In this document: positions 17,346-26,055 of the stretch, piece after piece
Layout of the letters: every line of letters begins with the position of its first letter
How positions within the stretch are numbered: position 1 is the first letter of the stretch
Source: Picrophilus oshimae DSM 9789
Lineage (GTDB): Archaea > Thermoplasmatota > Thermoplasmata > Thermoplasmatales > Thermoplasmataceae
Assembly: GCF_900176435.1 (NCBI RefSeq)
Contig: NZ_FWYE01000003.1
Span: 124,001 to 188,000, forward strand
DNA: 64,000 nucleotides
Direction of reading: 5' to 3'
Notes under the pieces: generated by a model
The model's database searches: none
What the model saw: only the letters and a program-made list of their open reading frames with translations
What the model was told of the DNA's origin: nothing
Made by a program: the position numbers and the translations under genes

Positions 17346-18485
17346 ATGGTTTCATCACGTTTAAGCCAGATTAGCGAGTCAGCAACAGTAAGCATGAGCA
17401 ACAGGGCGAGCGAGCTTAGAAAAGCCGGCAAAAAACTTTATAATTTTGGTATCGGGGAGCCGGACATGACAACACCGGATAATATAATAAAGATGGCTTT
17501 TGACGATGCAATGTCCGGAAAAACCCATTACACACCATCGGCAGGCATACCTGAACTCAGGGAAAAGATAGCATTGAAGATGAAATCAAAAAACAATATA
17601 GACGTTGTTGCAAAGAACGTTCTTGTTACGCCAACAAAGTTTTCAATAAATCTTGCACTTTATACAATAATCGATCCAGGGGACGAGGTTTTAATCCCAT
17701 CGCCATACTATGTTTCATATCCTGACATTGTTAAAATAAACTCTGGAAAACCTGTTTTTGCGGACTGCGATGATGAATACAATATAGATATTGATAATCT
17801 TAGAAGGGCGATAACGCCAAAAACAAGGGCAATACTAATTAACAATCCAGTAAATCCCACCGGGAAGGTTCTATCAGAGAAAAACATAAGGGAAACAGTT
17901 GATTTTGCCCTTGAAAACAATCTATATATGATATCAGATGAAATATATGAGGATATTATATACAGGGGAAAGATGTTCTCACCTGCATCAATACCAGAGG
18001 CCTTTGATAAAACAGTTACAGTAAGCGGATTCTCAAAGAGCTATGCCATGACAGGCTGGCGTGTTGGTTACATGGTCGCACCGGAGGAGATAATAAAATC
18101 CGCGGACAAGATTCAGCAGCAAACATTAACATGTGCACCATCAATATCACAGTACGCTGCACTGCATGCCCTGGACGATGATGATAGTGTAAAGCACATA
18201 AGGGAGACGTTTGAAAAACGCAGGGATCTTGTTGTCTCACTATTAAAGGAAACAAACCTTCACTTTTACGAACCTGAGGGTGCATTCTATGTTTTTCCTG
18301 GATATGAAAGCGATGTTAAATCATACGATGCTGCAATGAATCTTTTAGAAAACAAAAATGTAATAGTAACTCCAGGGGCGCCATTTGGTTCTGAATATCA
18401 TTTCAGGATATCATTTGCAACGTCCGAGGATGATATAAAAAATGGAATACCATTAATAGGTGAGTATTTTAAATCAATATCATAG
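17346..18485 (+). CDS. Class I/II aminotransferase (aspartate aminotransferase-like)
   Basis: This is a PLP enzyme of 379 residues, the usual length. Conserved elements are G-I-G-E-P-D-M-T-T-P near residue 37, Y-T-P-S-A-G-I-P-E-L-R-E-K, N-N-P-V-N-P-T-G, S-D-E-I-Y-E, the Schiff-base lysine in S-G-F-S-K-S-Y-A-M-T-G-W-R-V-G and the C-terminal carboxylate-binding Arg in Y-H-F-R-I-S-F-A. Subgroup I-gamma members include aspartate, aromatic and alanine aminotransferases; aspartate is the default guess. The 3' end overlaps the convergent SufR-like gene by 6 bases. Confidence 0.9.
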   Translation: MVSSRLSQISESATVSMSNRASELRKAGKKLYNFGIGEPDMTTPDNIIKMAFDDAMSGKTHYTPSAGIPELREKIALKMKSKNNIDVVAKNVLVTPTKFSINLALYTIIDPGDEVLIPSPYYVSYPDIVKINSGKPVFADCDDEYNIDIDNLRRAITPKTRAILINNPVNPTGKVLSEKNIRETVDFALENNLYMISDEIYEDIIYRGKMFSPASIPEAFDKTVTVSGFSKSYAMTGWRVGYMVAPEEIIKSADKIQQQTLTCAPSISQYAALHALDDDDSVKHIRETFEKRRDLVVSLLKETNLHFYEPEGAFYVFPGYESDVKSYDAAMNLLENKNVIVTPGAPFGSEYHFRISFATSEDDIKNGIPLIGEYFKSIS

Positions 18486-19067
18486 TTCTATTTCAACAAC
18501 GCATCTGTTTCCAAGATTAAAGTTTTCAAGTATTTTTAAATCATTTTTATTTAACATTGCCTTTTCAAATGGCTCGCAGATTGTTTTGTTTCCCTTGGCA
18601 AGGTCGTAGAAAACACAGTTGTGCCTTATTATTCTTATCTTATTGCCATCAATTTCCAGCTTTGCGTAGTAGCCAAGATCGTTCATTGTATCTATAAATT
18701 CATTCAATTTTTCAAGGCCATTGGGTGAAACCATCTTTCTTGCTATATCTGCTATTATCTCTGATGTTTTTTCCTGGCCAAATTTCTCCTCGATCTCCAT
18801 TAAAAGATAGTAAGCAAATTCAGCATATTTTTTTGGAAACAATTCTATGCCCTTTTCCGTGATTTTATAATACTTTTTTGGCCTTCCGGAACCCTTTCTG
18901 ATAAAATATGATTCTATAAAGCCATCTCTTTCAAGAACAACTATATGCTCATTTACGGCATTTTTGTTGATTTTTAATGATCTTGATAATTCATCAGTGC
19001 TCATATCCTTTTCAATGAGTAATTTTAGTATTCTATTCTTGGTATCACCAAGCATTAAATCATTCAT
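18480..19067 (-). CDS. SufR-like winged-helix regulator of the suf genes
   Basis: The 195-residue protein has an N-terminal HTH (residues 8-60: R-I-L-K-L-L-I-E-K, then N-K-N-A-V-N-E-H-I-V-V-L-E-R-D-G-F) and a wing with G-R-P-K-K-Y-Y-K-I-T. The C-terminal half carries C151, C164 and C189. The C-x12-C spacing equals the first pair of cluster ligands in cyanobacterial SufR, which uses four Cys; here the third ligand is absent and one Cys lies near the end. It is divergent from sufC, and a palindrome covers the sufC TATA box. A [Fe-S]-sensing repressor of suf is the natural inference. Confidence 0.8.
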   Translation of the reverse strand: MNDLMLGDTKNRILKLLIEKDMSTDELSRSLKINKNAVNEHIVVLERDGFIESYFIRKGSGRPKKYYKITEKGIELFPKKYAEFAYYLLMEIEEKFGQEKTSEIIADIARKMVSPNGLEKLNEFIDTMNDLGYYAKLEIDGNKIRIIRHNCVFYDLAKGNKTICEPFEKAMLNKNDLKILENFNLGNRCVVEIEL

Positions 19068-19106
19068 AATTATAATATTAAAAATGAGTATTTATACTTT
19101 GGTTAC

Positions 19107-19132
19107 TTTAAACATAATAAAATGTTTAAATA
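19107..19132 (+). promoter_or_regulatory. Palindrome over the sufC TATA box, candidate SufR operator
   Basis: TTTAAACAT (19107-19115) and ATGTTTAAA (19122-19130) are exact 9-bp inverted repeats separated by 6 bases. The right arm runs into TTTAAATA at 19125-19132, which lies 23-30 bases before the sufC ATG at 19155 and is the likely TATA box. The site sits in the gap between the SufR-like gene and sufC, so one bound regulator could control both. Confidence 0.6.
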
Positions 19133-19154
19133 TGATTTATTAATATTCAATACA

Positions 19155-19898
19155 ATGACCGAATTAAATGTTATTGATTTAAAAGCCTCAGTTCAGGGAA
19201 CTGAGATATTAAAGGGCGTAAACTTAACGGTAAAGAGCGGTGAGATACATGCATTAATGGGCCCTAATGGGGCGGGCAAGAGCACCCTGGGCTACGTTTT
19301 AATTGGTCATCCAGATTACAAGGTCACATCCGGAAGGATAATCCTTGACGGCAAGGATATTACAGGTGCAGCGCCCGAGGAGCGTGCCAGGCTTGGTTTA
19401 TTCCTTGCGTTCCAGAATCCTGTTTCAATACCGGGTGTTAAAATATCAACATTTCTGAGAACGGCATACAATCAGATGCATCCCGATGAAAAATTATCAT
19501 TAAAAGATTTCTTCAATCTTGTTAAAAGCAATATGGAATCCGTTGGACTTAATGAAAGCTTTATATCAAGATCGGTTAACGATGGTTTTTCCGGCGGTGA
19601 GAGGAAGCGCTTTGAAATACTTCAAATGCTTGTGCTGAGACCAAAGATCGTCATACTTGATGAAATTGACTCTGGTCTCGATATTGATGCATTAAAGCAG
19701 GTTTCATCACATATACAAAGGGAATACAATGAGGGTATAGGCTTTATAATAATAACGCACTATCAGAGGATATTAAAGGATATAAGGCCCGAATTTGTCC
19801 ATGTATTAATGAATGGAAGGATTGTTATGAATGGTGATAAGAATCTGTCAGATAAAATAGAGACAGAGGGCTATGACTGGCTTAAGGAGGTGGCATGA
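19155..19898 (+). CDS. sufC: Fe-S cluster assembly ATPase SufC
   Basis: This is the ABC-type ATPase of the SUF scaffold SufBCD, which builds iron-sulfur clusters. The Walker A is G-P-N-G-A-G-K-S-T, the Q-loop is in F-Q-N-P, the signature is F-S-G-G-E-R-K-R, Walker B is V-I-L-D-E-I-D-S-G-L-D and the switch His is in I-I-T-H-Y-Q-R. These are SufC-specific variants. ATG at 19155 gives 247 residues and fits the TATA spacing; an upstream in-frame ATG at 19122 would lie within the promoter palindrome. It is the first gene of sufCBD. Confidence 0.95.
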   Translation: MTELNVIDLKASVQGTEILKGVNLTVKSGEIHALMGPNGAGKSTLGYVLIGHPDYKVTSGRIILDGKDITGAAPEERARLGLFLAFQNPVSIPGVKISTFLRTAYNQMHPDEKLSLKDFFNLVKSNMESVGLNESFISRSVNDGFSGGERKRFEILQMLVLRPKIVILDEIDSGLDIDALKQVSSHIQREYNEGIGFIIITHYQRILKDIRPEFVHVLMNGRIVMNGDKNLSDKIETEGYDWLKEVA

Positions 19899-21340
19899 TG
19901 GTTGAGGAGTACAGCAAGGATGAATTAATAGAGAGATTAACAGAGGAATTAAAAAATAATGATAAATCTGCATACGAATTTAGAGATAATATAAAACCTG
20001 TTTATTCAACAGGCCGCGGTCTTACCAGAAAGACCGTCGAGGAAATCTCTGAGATAAAGAAGGAGCCTGACTGGATGCGCCGTGCAAGGCTGAAGGCTCT
20101 TGAAATATTTTTATCAAAGCCAATGCCAACGTGGGGTCCTGACCTTTCAGGAATAGACTTTGATAATATAACATATTACACCAGGCCAGATGAAATCAAG
20201 GCAAGGAGCTGGGACGAGGTCCCAGATCAGATAAAGCAGACCTTTCAAAAACTTGGAATACCGGAGATGGAGCAGAAATACCTTGCAGGCTCTGTTGCAC
20301 AGTACGATAGCGAGGGTGTTTACAGCAACCTTCGCAGGGAATGGGAGGAAAAGGGTGTAATATTCACGGATCTTGATACTGCAGTTCAGAAGTATCCGGA
20401 TCTTGTAAAGGAATACTACTGCAGGGCAATACCGCCCAGCGATAATAAGTTTGCCGCGTTAAACGGTGCGGTCTGGTCTGGCGGCTCATTCCTCTACGTT
20501 CCAAAGGGCGTAAAGATAGATATGCCTTTACAGACATATTTCAGGCTTAACGGTGAGCAGAGCGGCCAGTTCGAGCACACAATAGTAATAGCAGATGAGG
20601 GTGCCAAGGTACATTACATAGAGGGCTGCACAGCGCCGAAGTATGAAACAAACTCGCTGCATACCGCAATAGTTGAGATATATGCACATAAAAACTCGGA
20701 GGTTAAGTACACAAGCGTTCAGAACTGGTCGGATAGCGTTTACAATCTGCCTGTAAAAAGGGCATGGGTCGATGAAAACGCAAAGATGGAATGGATCACG
20801 GGCGAGCTTGGCTCGAAGGTAACAATGATATATCCATCGTCGTATCTAAGGGGTAAAAACGCATCAACATCAAATTTACAGATAACCCTTGCAACGCATA
20901 ATACGGTGAAGGACGCTGGCGGCAAGGCGCTGCACCTTGCACCAAACACAACATCAAAGATAGTATCAAAATCAATAAGCCTTGATGATGGATTAACAGT
21001 ATACCGCGGCCTTGTGAGAATAAACGATGGCGCAAGGAACTCAAAGAGCTTTGTCCAGTGCGATGCACTTTTAATAAACGATGAATCAAAGAATTATACA
21101 TATCCATACGATGAGATATATGATCCAACAGCAGTTTTCAGCCACGAGGCAACAGTTGGCAGAATAGGCACCGATGAGCTTACATATCTAAGATCAAGGG
21201 GGCTAAGCGAGGATGAGGCCTCATCAATGATAGTTCTGGGCTTCATGGACGATGTTATGAAGGAGATTCCCATGGAATTTGCCGTTGAGATGAACAGGCT
21301 TGTAAAGCTTGAAATGTCCAAGATGGGGGCAGTCGGATGA
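19895..21340 (+). CDS. sufB: Fe-S cluster assembly scaffold SufB
   Basis: This beta-helix scaffold subunit of SufBCD has 481 residues, the usual size. Diagnostic segments are Y-Y-C-R-A-I-P-P-S-D-N-K-F-A-A-L, W-S-G-G-S-F-L-Y-V-P-K-G-V, E-G-C-T-A-P-K-Y, and near the end F-V-Q-C-D-A-L-L-I, F-S-H-E-A-T-V-G-R-I and L-R-S-R-G-L-S-E-D-E-A. The Cys in F-V-Q-C-D corresponds to the conserved cluster-assembly Cys. ATG at 19895 overlaps the sufC stop (ATGA) behind a strong GGAGGTG at 19886-19892; the next codon is also ATG. Confidence 0.95.
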   Translation: MMVEEYSKDELIERLTEELKNNDKSAYEFRDNIKPVYSTGRGLTRKTVEEISEIKKEPDWMRRARLKALEIFLSKPMPTWGPDLSGIDFDNITYYTRPDEIKARSWDEVPDQIKQTFQKLGIPEMEQKYLAGSVAQYDSEGVYSNLRREWEEKGVIFTDLDTAVQKYPDLVKEYYCRAIPPSDNKFAALNGAVWSGGSFLYVPKGVKIDMPLQTYFRLNGEQSGQFEHTIVIADEGAKVHYIEGCTAPKYETNSLHTAIVEIYAHKNSEVKYTSVQNWSDSVYNLPVKRAWVDENAKMEWITGELGSKVTMIYPSSYLRGKNASTSNLQITLATHNTVKDAGGKALHLAPNTTSKIVSKSISLDDGLTVYRGLVRINDGARNSKSFVQCDALLINDESKNYTYPYDEIYDPTAVFSHEATVGRIGTDELTYLRSRGLSEDEASSMIVLGFMDDVMKEIPMEFAVEMNRLVKLEMSKMGAVG

Positions 21341-22539
21341 TCACAGAGTATCTTGAAATATTAAACAGAAAATTCAGGGATTTCGACTCTGAATACAGGA
21401 AGCAGGCATATATATATTATCTAAAAACACCGAGGCCTGATTACAAGGAAAGCCCAACAAGAAAGACATACGTTGATGTGCCTGATGATAGCATAGAAAA
21501 CATGGTCTATGGAAATATAGAAGGTTACGATTTTGAATACAAAAGCGATGCCGATATCTTCATAAAGGACCTCGAAATAAAAAGGAAAACAGATAATGTA
21601 TTAATATCGGACATGAAAACAGCATTCAAGACCAATGAACTTTACAAAAAGTATTTATCAGACAAATATGGAAATGCAAGGCTTGAATATTTAATAAATG
21701 CAGCATGGTTAAACGGCTATTTTATATATGTTCCAGAGAACAGCTCCATATCAATAAGCATTGAATCATTAAATCCATCATCATCTTTCACGGCAAAGAA
21801 CGTGATAATTGCAGGAAAAAACTCCAGTGTTGAAATAACAGATATTTACAGAAGCTACGGTTCTGAAATGGCAACCCATGGCAGAAATGTATATATAATA
21901 GCGGAGGAAAATGCCAGTGTAAAATATAATTATATACAGGACGAATCAAATAAAATAAATGTTGTTTCATTCATAAGATCCTATGAAATGCCATATTCAT
22001 CTGTTAGCGTCTACAATGTAAACACCGGCGGCAGCAAGGTTATCTACTTCAGTGAACCCGTCATGTACGATAATACATATTACAAATCATACGGTGTTAA
22101 CATTTCTAAATGGGATCAGGCGCTGGACGTTCAGGACAATAGCCTTCAGATAGGCAAAAATACCGCAGCCGATATATCGACCAGGGGCGTTATATTAAAC
22201 AATGGAACAATACTTCACCATGGAAACATAGACATAGAGGAAAAGAGCTTTAAATCCACAGGATTCTACGATTCTTCAATAATACTAATGAGTGAAAAGG
22301 GCTATGCAAATTCAAAACCGGCACTATTAATAAAAAACAATGATACAAGATCAAAGCATGGATCATATATATCGACCATAGATGAGGAAAAGATAACATA
22401 TATAAGATCCAGGGGAATATCATACAGTGATGCAAGGCGTTTATTTATAAATGGATTTCTAAGCTATATCGAGGAAAAGGGCTGCAGCAAAAAAACAGCA
22501 GAGTTTCTGGATGAATTTATAAATAGATTATCATTTTAA
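21337..22539 (+). CDS. sufD: Fe-S cluster assembly protein SufD
   Basis: This 400-residue paralogue of SufB forms the heterodimeric half of the scaffold. Shared features are A-A-W-L-N-G-Y-F-I-Y-V-P-E-N, the central beta-helix region, H-H-G-N-I-D-I-E near residue 300 and the C-terminal S-K-H-G-S, Y-I-R-S-R-G-I-S-Y-S-D-A-R-R-L-F-I-N-G-F motif typical of SufD. ATGA overlap with sufB at 21337-21340 indicates coupled translation. No cysteine desulfurase (SufS), SufU or SufA gene lies nearby, so the sulfur donor is encoded elsewhere or not used. The 3' end overlaps the convergent glyS gene by 9 bases. Confidence 0.93.
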   Translation: MITEYLEILNRKFRDFDSEYRKQAYIYYLKTPRPDYKESPTRKTYVDVPDDSIENMVYGNIEGYDFEYKSDADIFIKDLEIKRKTDNVLISDMKTAFKTNELYKKYLSDKYGNARLEYLINAAWLNGYFIYVPENSSISISIESLNPSSSFTAKNVIIAGKNSSVEITDIYRSYGSEMATHGRNVYIIAEENASVKYNYIQDESNKINVVSFIRSYEMPYSSVSVYNVNTGGSKVIYFSEPVMYDNTYYKSYGVNISKWDQALDVQDNSLQIGKNTAADISTRGVILNNGTILHHGNIDIEEKSFKSTGFYDSSIILMSEKGYANSKPALLIKNNDTRSKHGSYISTIDEEKITYIRSRGISYSDARRLFINGFLSYIEEKGCSKKTAEFLDEFINRLSF

Positions 22540-23955
22540 TTTTCCTGATAGATAATCAAGAAGATCCTTTTTATCTATTCTTTCCTGGTTGCCTGTATCC
22601 CTGAATCTAACGGTCACGCTATCGTTTTCAAGTGTTTCATAGTCTATTGTTATACAGAACGGTGTTCCTATCTCATCCTGCCTTGAGTATCTTTTGCCAA
22701 TTGAGCCTGTTTCATCATAGTATACATAGCTGTCTATTGACATGATCATATTATATATTTCCATGGATTTTTTTATAAAATTCTCCTTTTTTATAAGCGG
22801 GAGCACGGCGAAATGATACGGCGCCATTTCTGGTTTAAATGATAAAACGTTGTATCCCTTTTCATTTTTATGATATGACTGAACCATCAATGCCAGGGTT
22901 ATTCTGTCAATTCCATAAGAAGGCTCTATGACGTTTGGTATTACATCCCTGTTATTGATCTTCAATGACATTCTCTCGCTGCTCTTTGCATCATGGTTCT
23001 TTAAGTCATAATTCGTCCTGTTCGCAATTCCAACGATCTCAACCCAGTCATCATCGATCCTTGCCTCCGCATCCCAGCTGTCTGATGCGTAATGTGCACG
23101 CTCATCCGGATCGTGCTGCCTGAATCTTATATTATCATTTTTAAAGCCAATATCGTTTAATATCTTCTGTGTTTTTAATATAAAATATGCCATGGCTATG
23201 TTGTCTATTATTCTATTTTCAAAGGCATTCTTAATGCTTGTTTTATATTCAACGCCGGTATTTGGTTTCAATGTTATTTCATCGTAATCGAACAGATCCT
23301 TCCAGTACTCGTTCTCCGGATCAAAGAATACCTCGACCTCACCCTGCGAGAACTCTCTAAGTCTTATAAGGCTCTGCCTTGGTGATATCTCATTCCTGAA
23401 GCCCTTGCCAAGCTGTGCAACCGCCATTGGTAGTTTTCCACGGTAATAATTGCTGAGCAGCTTGAAATTAACAAAGATGCCCTGGGCGGTTTCAGGTCTC
23501 AGGTAAAAATTTGAATTCTCAAGCTTGAACATTAAATTATAATTGTATATTTTCTTTATTATATTGCCGCATACAGGGCACTTTAAATTATTTTTCTCCG
23601 AGATTGATAATGCCTCATCAACGCTTTTTGGTATAATCTCTATCTTATTAAAGGCAAGCACATTTTCTATCTTAAATTTTGATTTGCATGAATCGCACTC
23701 TGCAGCTATATCCGAGAATCTTGATAGATGGCCTGACGCATCAAAGACCTCTCCAGGTGTTATATTTGGCGTGTCAATAAATATTGCGCCCTCATCTAGA
23801 TATGCCTTCTTCCATTTATTTATTATATTATCCTTTAACAAAACGCCAAGGGGCCCATAATCATATAAACCTGAAAAGCCGCCGTATATGGAAAATGAAG
23901 GCCAGAAAAAGCCACGCCTCTTTGCTATCTCAACAACATCACTGTACATATTCAT
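22531..23955 (-). CDS. glyS: Glycyl-tRNA synthetase, class II alpha2 type
   Basis: The enzyme charges tRNA-Gly. The 474-residue protein begins with A-K-R-R-G-F-F-W-P-S-F and G-G-F-S-G-L-Y-D-Y-G-P-L-G, includes motif 2 (F-R-N-E-I-S-P-R, R-E-F-S-Q-G-E-V-E) and motif 3 (P-S-Y-G-I-D-R), and ends in the anticodon-binding domain (I-G-K-R-Y-S-R-Q-D-E-I-G-T-P). Two C-x2-C pairs (C-D-S-C and C-P-V-C, about residues 89-141) probably hold zinc. It lacks long insertions seen in larger archaeal relatives. It is translated from an ATGA overlap with the upstream four-CBS gene. Confidence 0.95.
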   Translation of the reverse strand: MNMYSDVVEIAKRRGFFWPSFSIYGGFSGLYDYGPLGVLLKDNIINKWKKAYLDEGAIFIDTPNITPGEVFDASGHLSRFSDIAAECDSCKSKFKIENVLAFNKIEIIPKSVDEALSISEKNNLKCPVCGNIIKKIYNYNLMFKLENSNFYLRPETAQGIFVNFKLLSNYYRGKLPMAVAQLGKGFRNEISPRQSLIRLREFSQGEVEVFFDPENEYWKDLFDYDEITLKPNTGVEYKTSIKNAFENRIIDNIAMAYFILKTQKILNDIGFKNDNIRFRQHDPDERAHYASDSWDAEARIDDDWVEIVGIANRTNYDLKNHDAKSSERMSLKINNRDVIPNVIEPSYGIDRITLALMVQSYHKNEKGYNVLSFKPEMAPYHFAVLPLIKKENFIKKSMEIYNMIMSIDSYVYYDETGSIGKRYSRQDEIGTPFCITIDYETLENDSVTVRFRDTGNQERIDKKDLLDYLSGKLK

Positions 23956-24797
23956 CTACCAAAGACTGATAGTATCTCTATATCGTAAAGCATGCCCGCA
24001 AGGTTTCCATGACCGTCAAGAACCGGCAGCTGGTTATAATTTTTCTGCATCATTAACTTAACAGCATCGCCCAGCCTTGCATTGATATATGTTACAACAG
24101 GGTTTTTAACCATGATCTCCCTTGCCGGTATATTTGGTATTTTTACATTGGATTTTTCTATTATATATGTGAAGACATTTCTTATGCCATCCCAGGTCCA
24201 TGGATCCTCGTCATCGGCTATGCCTGCCTGTGATAGCATCTCAACGGATGACATTTTTACCTTGTCAAAGATGTCACGATCCGTTACAAGGCCCGTGAAG
24301 TTACCATCCCTATCCAGAACCGGAAAGGAAAACGTCTTTGATATAAGCATCGATGAAAATATGACGTTCAATGGGGTTTCATCCCATATTGGAAATGCCG
24401 GGGCTGATAGTATTTCCTTGACAAGAATGTCTGAATACCTTTCCCTAACAACGGATAAAAAATTCTGTGGTGTCAGTATTCCTGTAACCTCGTTATTTTT
24501 GTCTATTACTATAAGATGCCTCCTGTTCTGTTTGACAATCTCCATTGCAGCCTTTTCTATGTCATCATCCTCATAGACTGTGTTTGCCCTTCTCATCACT
24601 ATTGCGGTCTGTGTTTCATTTGGATTAAAGAAGATATCCCTCCTTGTTATTACACCTGCATATTTATTATTTGAATCAACAACAGGTATCCCTGTAACAT
24701 TGTTTTTAATAAGCACCCTGACAACATCTGATATGGTGCTTGGAACGCTATATTTTATTGGATTGTGCGTCATTATATCAATAACCTTGGTAGACAT
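23952..24797 (-). CDS. Four-CBS-domain protein coupled to glyS
   Basis: This 281-residue protein is built almost entirely of four CBS domains: about residues 8-58 (M-T-H-N-P-I to T-R-R-D-I), 68-115 (ending V-T-G-I-L-T-P), 133-182 (ending G-L-V-T-D-R-D-I-F) and 225-277 (M-V-K-N-P-V to G-M-L-Y-D-I-E). Such proteins bind adenine nucleotides or SAM and act as sensors; some archaeal ones regulate partner proteins. No catalytic or DNA-binding domain is visible. It is the first gene of a two-gene unit with glyS (ATGA overlap), so a link to translation or adenylate status is plausible but unproven. Confidence 0.85.
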   Translation of the reverse strand: MSTKVIDIMTHNPIKYSVPSTISDVVRVLIKNNVTGIPVVDSNNKYAGVITRRDIFFNPNETQTAIVMRRANTVYEDDDIEKAAMEIVKQNRRHLIVIDKNNEVTGILTPQNFLSVVRERYSDILVKEILSAPAFPIWDETPLNVIFSSMLISKTFSFPVLDRDGNFTGLVTDRDIFDKVKMSSVEMLSQAGIADDEDPWTWDGIRNVFTYIIEKSNVKIPNIPAREIMVKNPVVTYINARLGDAVKLMMQKNYNQLPVLDGHGNLAGMLYDIEILSVFGR

Positions 24798-24881
24798 TGC
24801 AGGTTAATATGTTTTAATTAAATAATGTTTATGCTATTGTTACTAAAAAAAGTTTAAAAAGCATTATTTGCATATATTTAC

Positions 24882-25775
24882 ATGAAGGTATCTGTTCAGG
24901 TTAACAGTTATTATAATAACGAGATGTCAAAGAAGCTTCTTGAGCTCTGCAGGGATATAACAGGTCTTGATGCTGTTCCTGGCTTTGATGATGATGCCGA
25001 GATTATTCTATTCTCCGGAAGGCCTGTTCCAGGCAAAAAGACGAAATTTATGCAGAGTCTATCGGCAGGCGTTAACCATCTTGATTTTTCAAAAATACCT
25101 GATAATATAATCATCGCATCAAACGCTGATGCATATTCAATACCTGTTGCAGAAACGGCCATTGGTTTGATGCTTGCATGGGCAAGAAAGATATGCATTT
25201 CAAACTATAATATACATAACAATAATTATAAAAGGCTTGATTATAAAGAGTATGTATCGCTTTATAATAAAAGTCTTGGCATACTTGGTTATGGCGGCAT
25301 AGGCAGAAGAACTGCGTTAATAGCAAAATCTTTTGGCATGAATATATATGCATACTCAAGATCATATAAAAACGATGGCATATCATCTTACATGGAACCA
25401 GAAGATATAATGAAAAAATCGGATTTTGTCCTTATATCATTGCCATTGACAAAAGAAACAGCGAATTCAATAAATGACAAAATGCTGTCATTGTTCCGTG
25501 GCCTTGCCATAATAAACGTTGGCAGGGCAGGCGTGGTTGATAGAAACAGCATGCTAAATTTTCTAAGGAATCATAATGATAAATATTATTTAACAGATGT
25601 GTGGTGGAATGAACCTATAATAAATGAAAATATACCTGATAATGTAATAATAACACCGCACAGTGCAGGAATGTCGGATAACATTTACCAGCCCGCAGTG
25701 GCGGCAATAGAGAACATTAAGAACTATATCAATGGCAAACCAAAAAACATAGTGAAGAGATCGGATTATATCTAA
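24882..25775 (+). CDS. D-isomer-specific 2-hydroxyacid dehydrogenase
   Basis: This is an NAD(P)-dependent oxidoreductase of 297 residues, related to phosphoglycerate and glyoxylate/hydroxypyruvate reductases. The Rossmann motif is G-I-L-G-Y-G-G-I-G-R-R (about residues 129-139), the catalytic Arg lies in I-N-V-G-R-A-G-V-V-D, and the usual catalytic His is seen in I-T-P-H-S-A-G-M. The usual Glu region shows W-W-N-E-P. The N-terminal substrate domain is short, with S-A-G-V-N-H-L-D. The substrate is unassigned. Its stop overlaps the stop of a convergent Cys-rich microprotein gene by 4 bases. Confidence 0.87.
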   Translation: MKVSVQVNSYYNNEMSKKLLELCRDITGLDAVPGFDDDAEIILFSGRPVPGKKTKFMQSLSAGVNHLDFSKIPDNIIIASNADAYSIPVAETAIGLMLAWARKICISNYNIHNNNYKRLDYKEYVSLYNKSLGILGYGGIGRRTALIAKSFGMNIYAYSRSYKNDGISSYMEPEDIMKKSDFVLISLPLTKETANSINDKMLSLFRGLAIINVGRAGVVDRNSMLNFLRNHNDKYYLTDVWWNEPIINENIPDNVIITPHSAGMSDNIYQPAVAAIENIKNYINGKPKNIVKRSDYI

Positions 25776-25909
25776 AATCCCTGGCAGCAGTCAAGAAATA
25801 TTGTGTGCCCGCATACAGGGCATGCCTGGTTATGCCTGTATAGATAGCATTTATCGCATTTACAAGTCTCATCAAAGCAGTCAGAGCACATAAAACCTAA
25901 TCTTTTCAT
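25772..25909 (-). CDS. 45-residue Cys-rich zinc-ribbon-like microprotein
   Basis: A short gene reads from ATG at 25909 to TAG at 25772. The 45-residue peptide has nine Cys: C8-x2-C11, C16-x-C18-x2-C21, C30-x2-C33 and C41-C42, plus His26 and His35. The pairs C-S-D-C and C-P-V-C-G-H are classic zinc knuckles, so two bound zinc ions are likely. Chance Cys density of this kind is very unlikely in AT-rich DNA. Its stop overlaps that of the convergent dehydrogenase gene in the same way as most convergent pairs here, which supports a real gene. I do not recognise a named family. Confidence 0.7.
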   Translation of the reverse strand: MKRLGFMCSDCFDETCKCDKCYLYRHNQACPVCGHTIFLDCCQGF

Positions 25910-26055
25910 ACTATTAAGGCTTTTTCACAAAATATAAAAATAATATTTTGTTTATAATTGATATTATCCGAAATTTTTTTATATCAATATTTATTATCAA
26001 ATTTATTGCAGTTTTTCAGGCAAAAAATATATATAAAATTTTATTTCTATTAACC

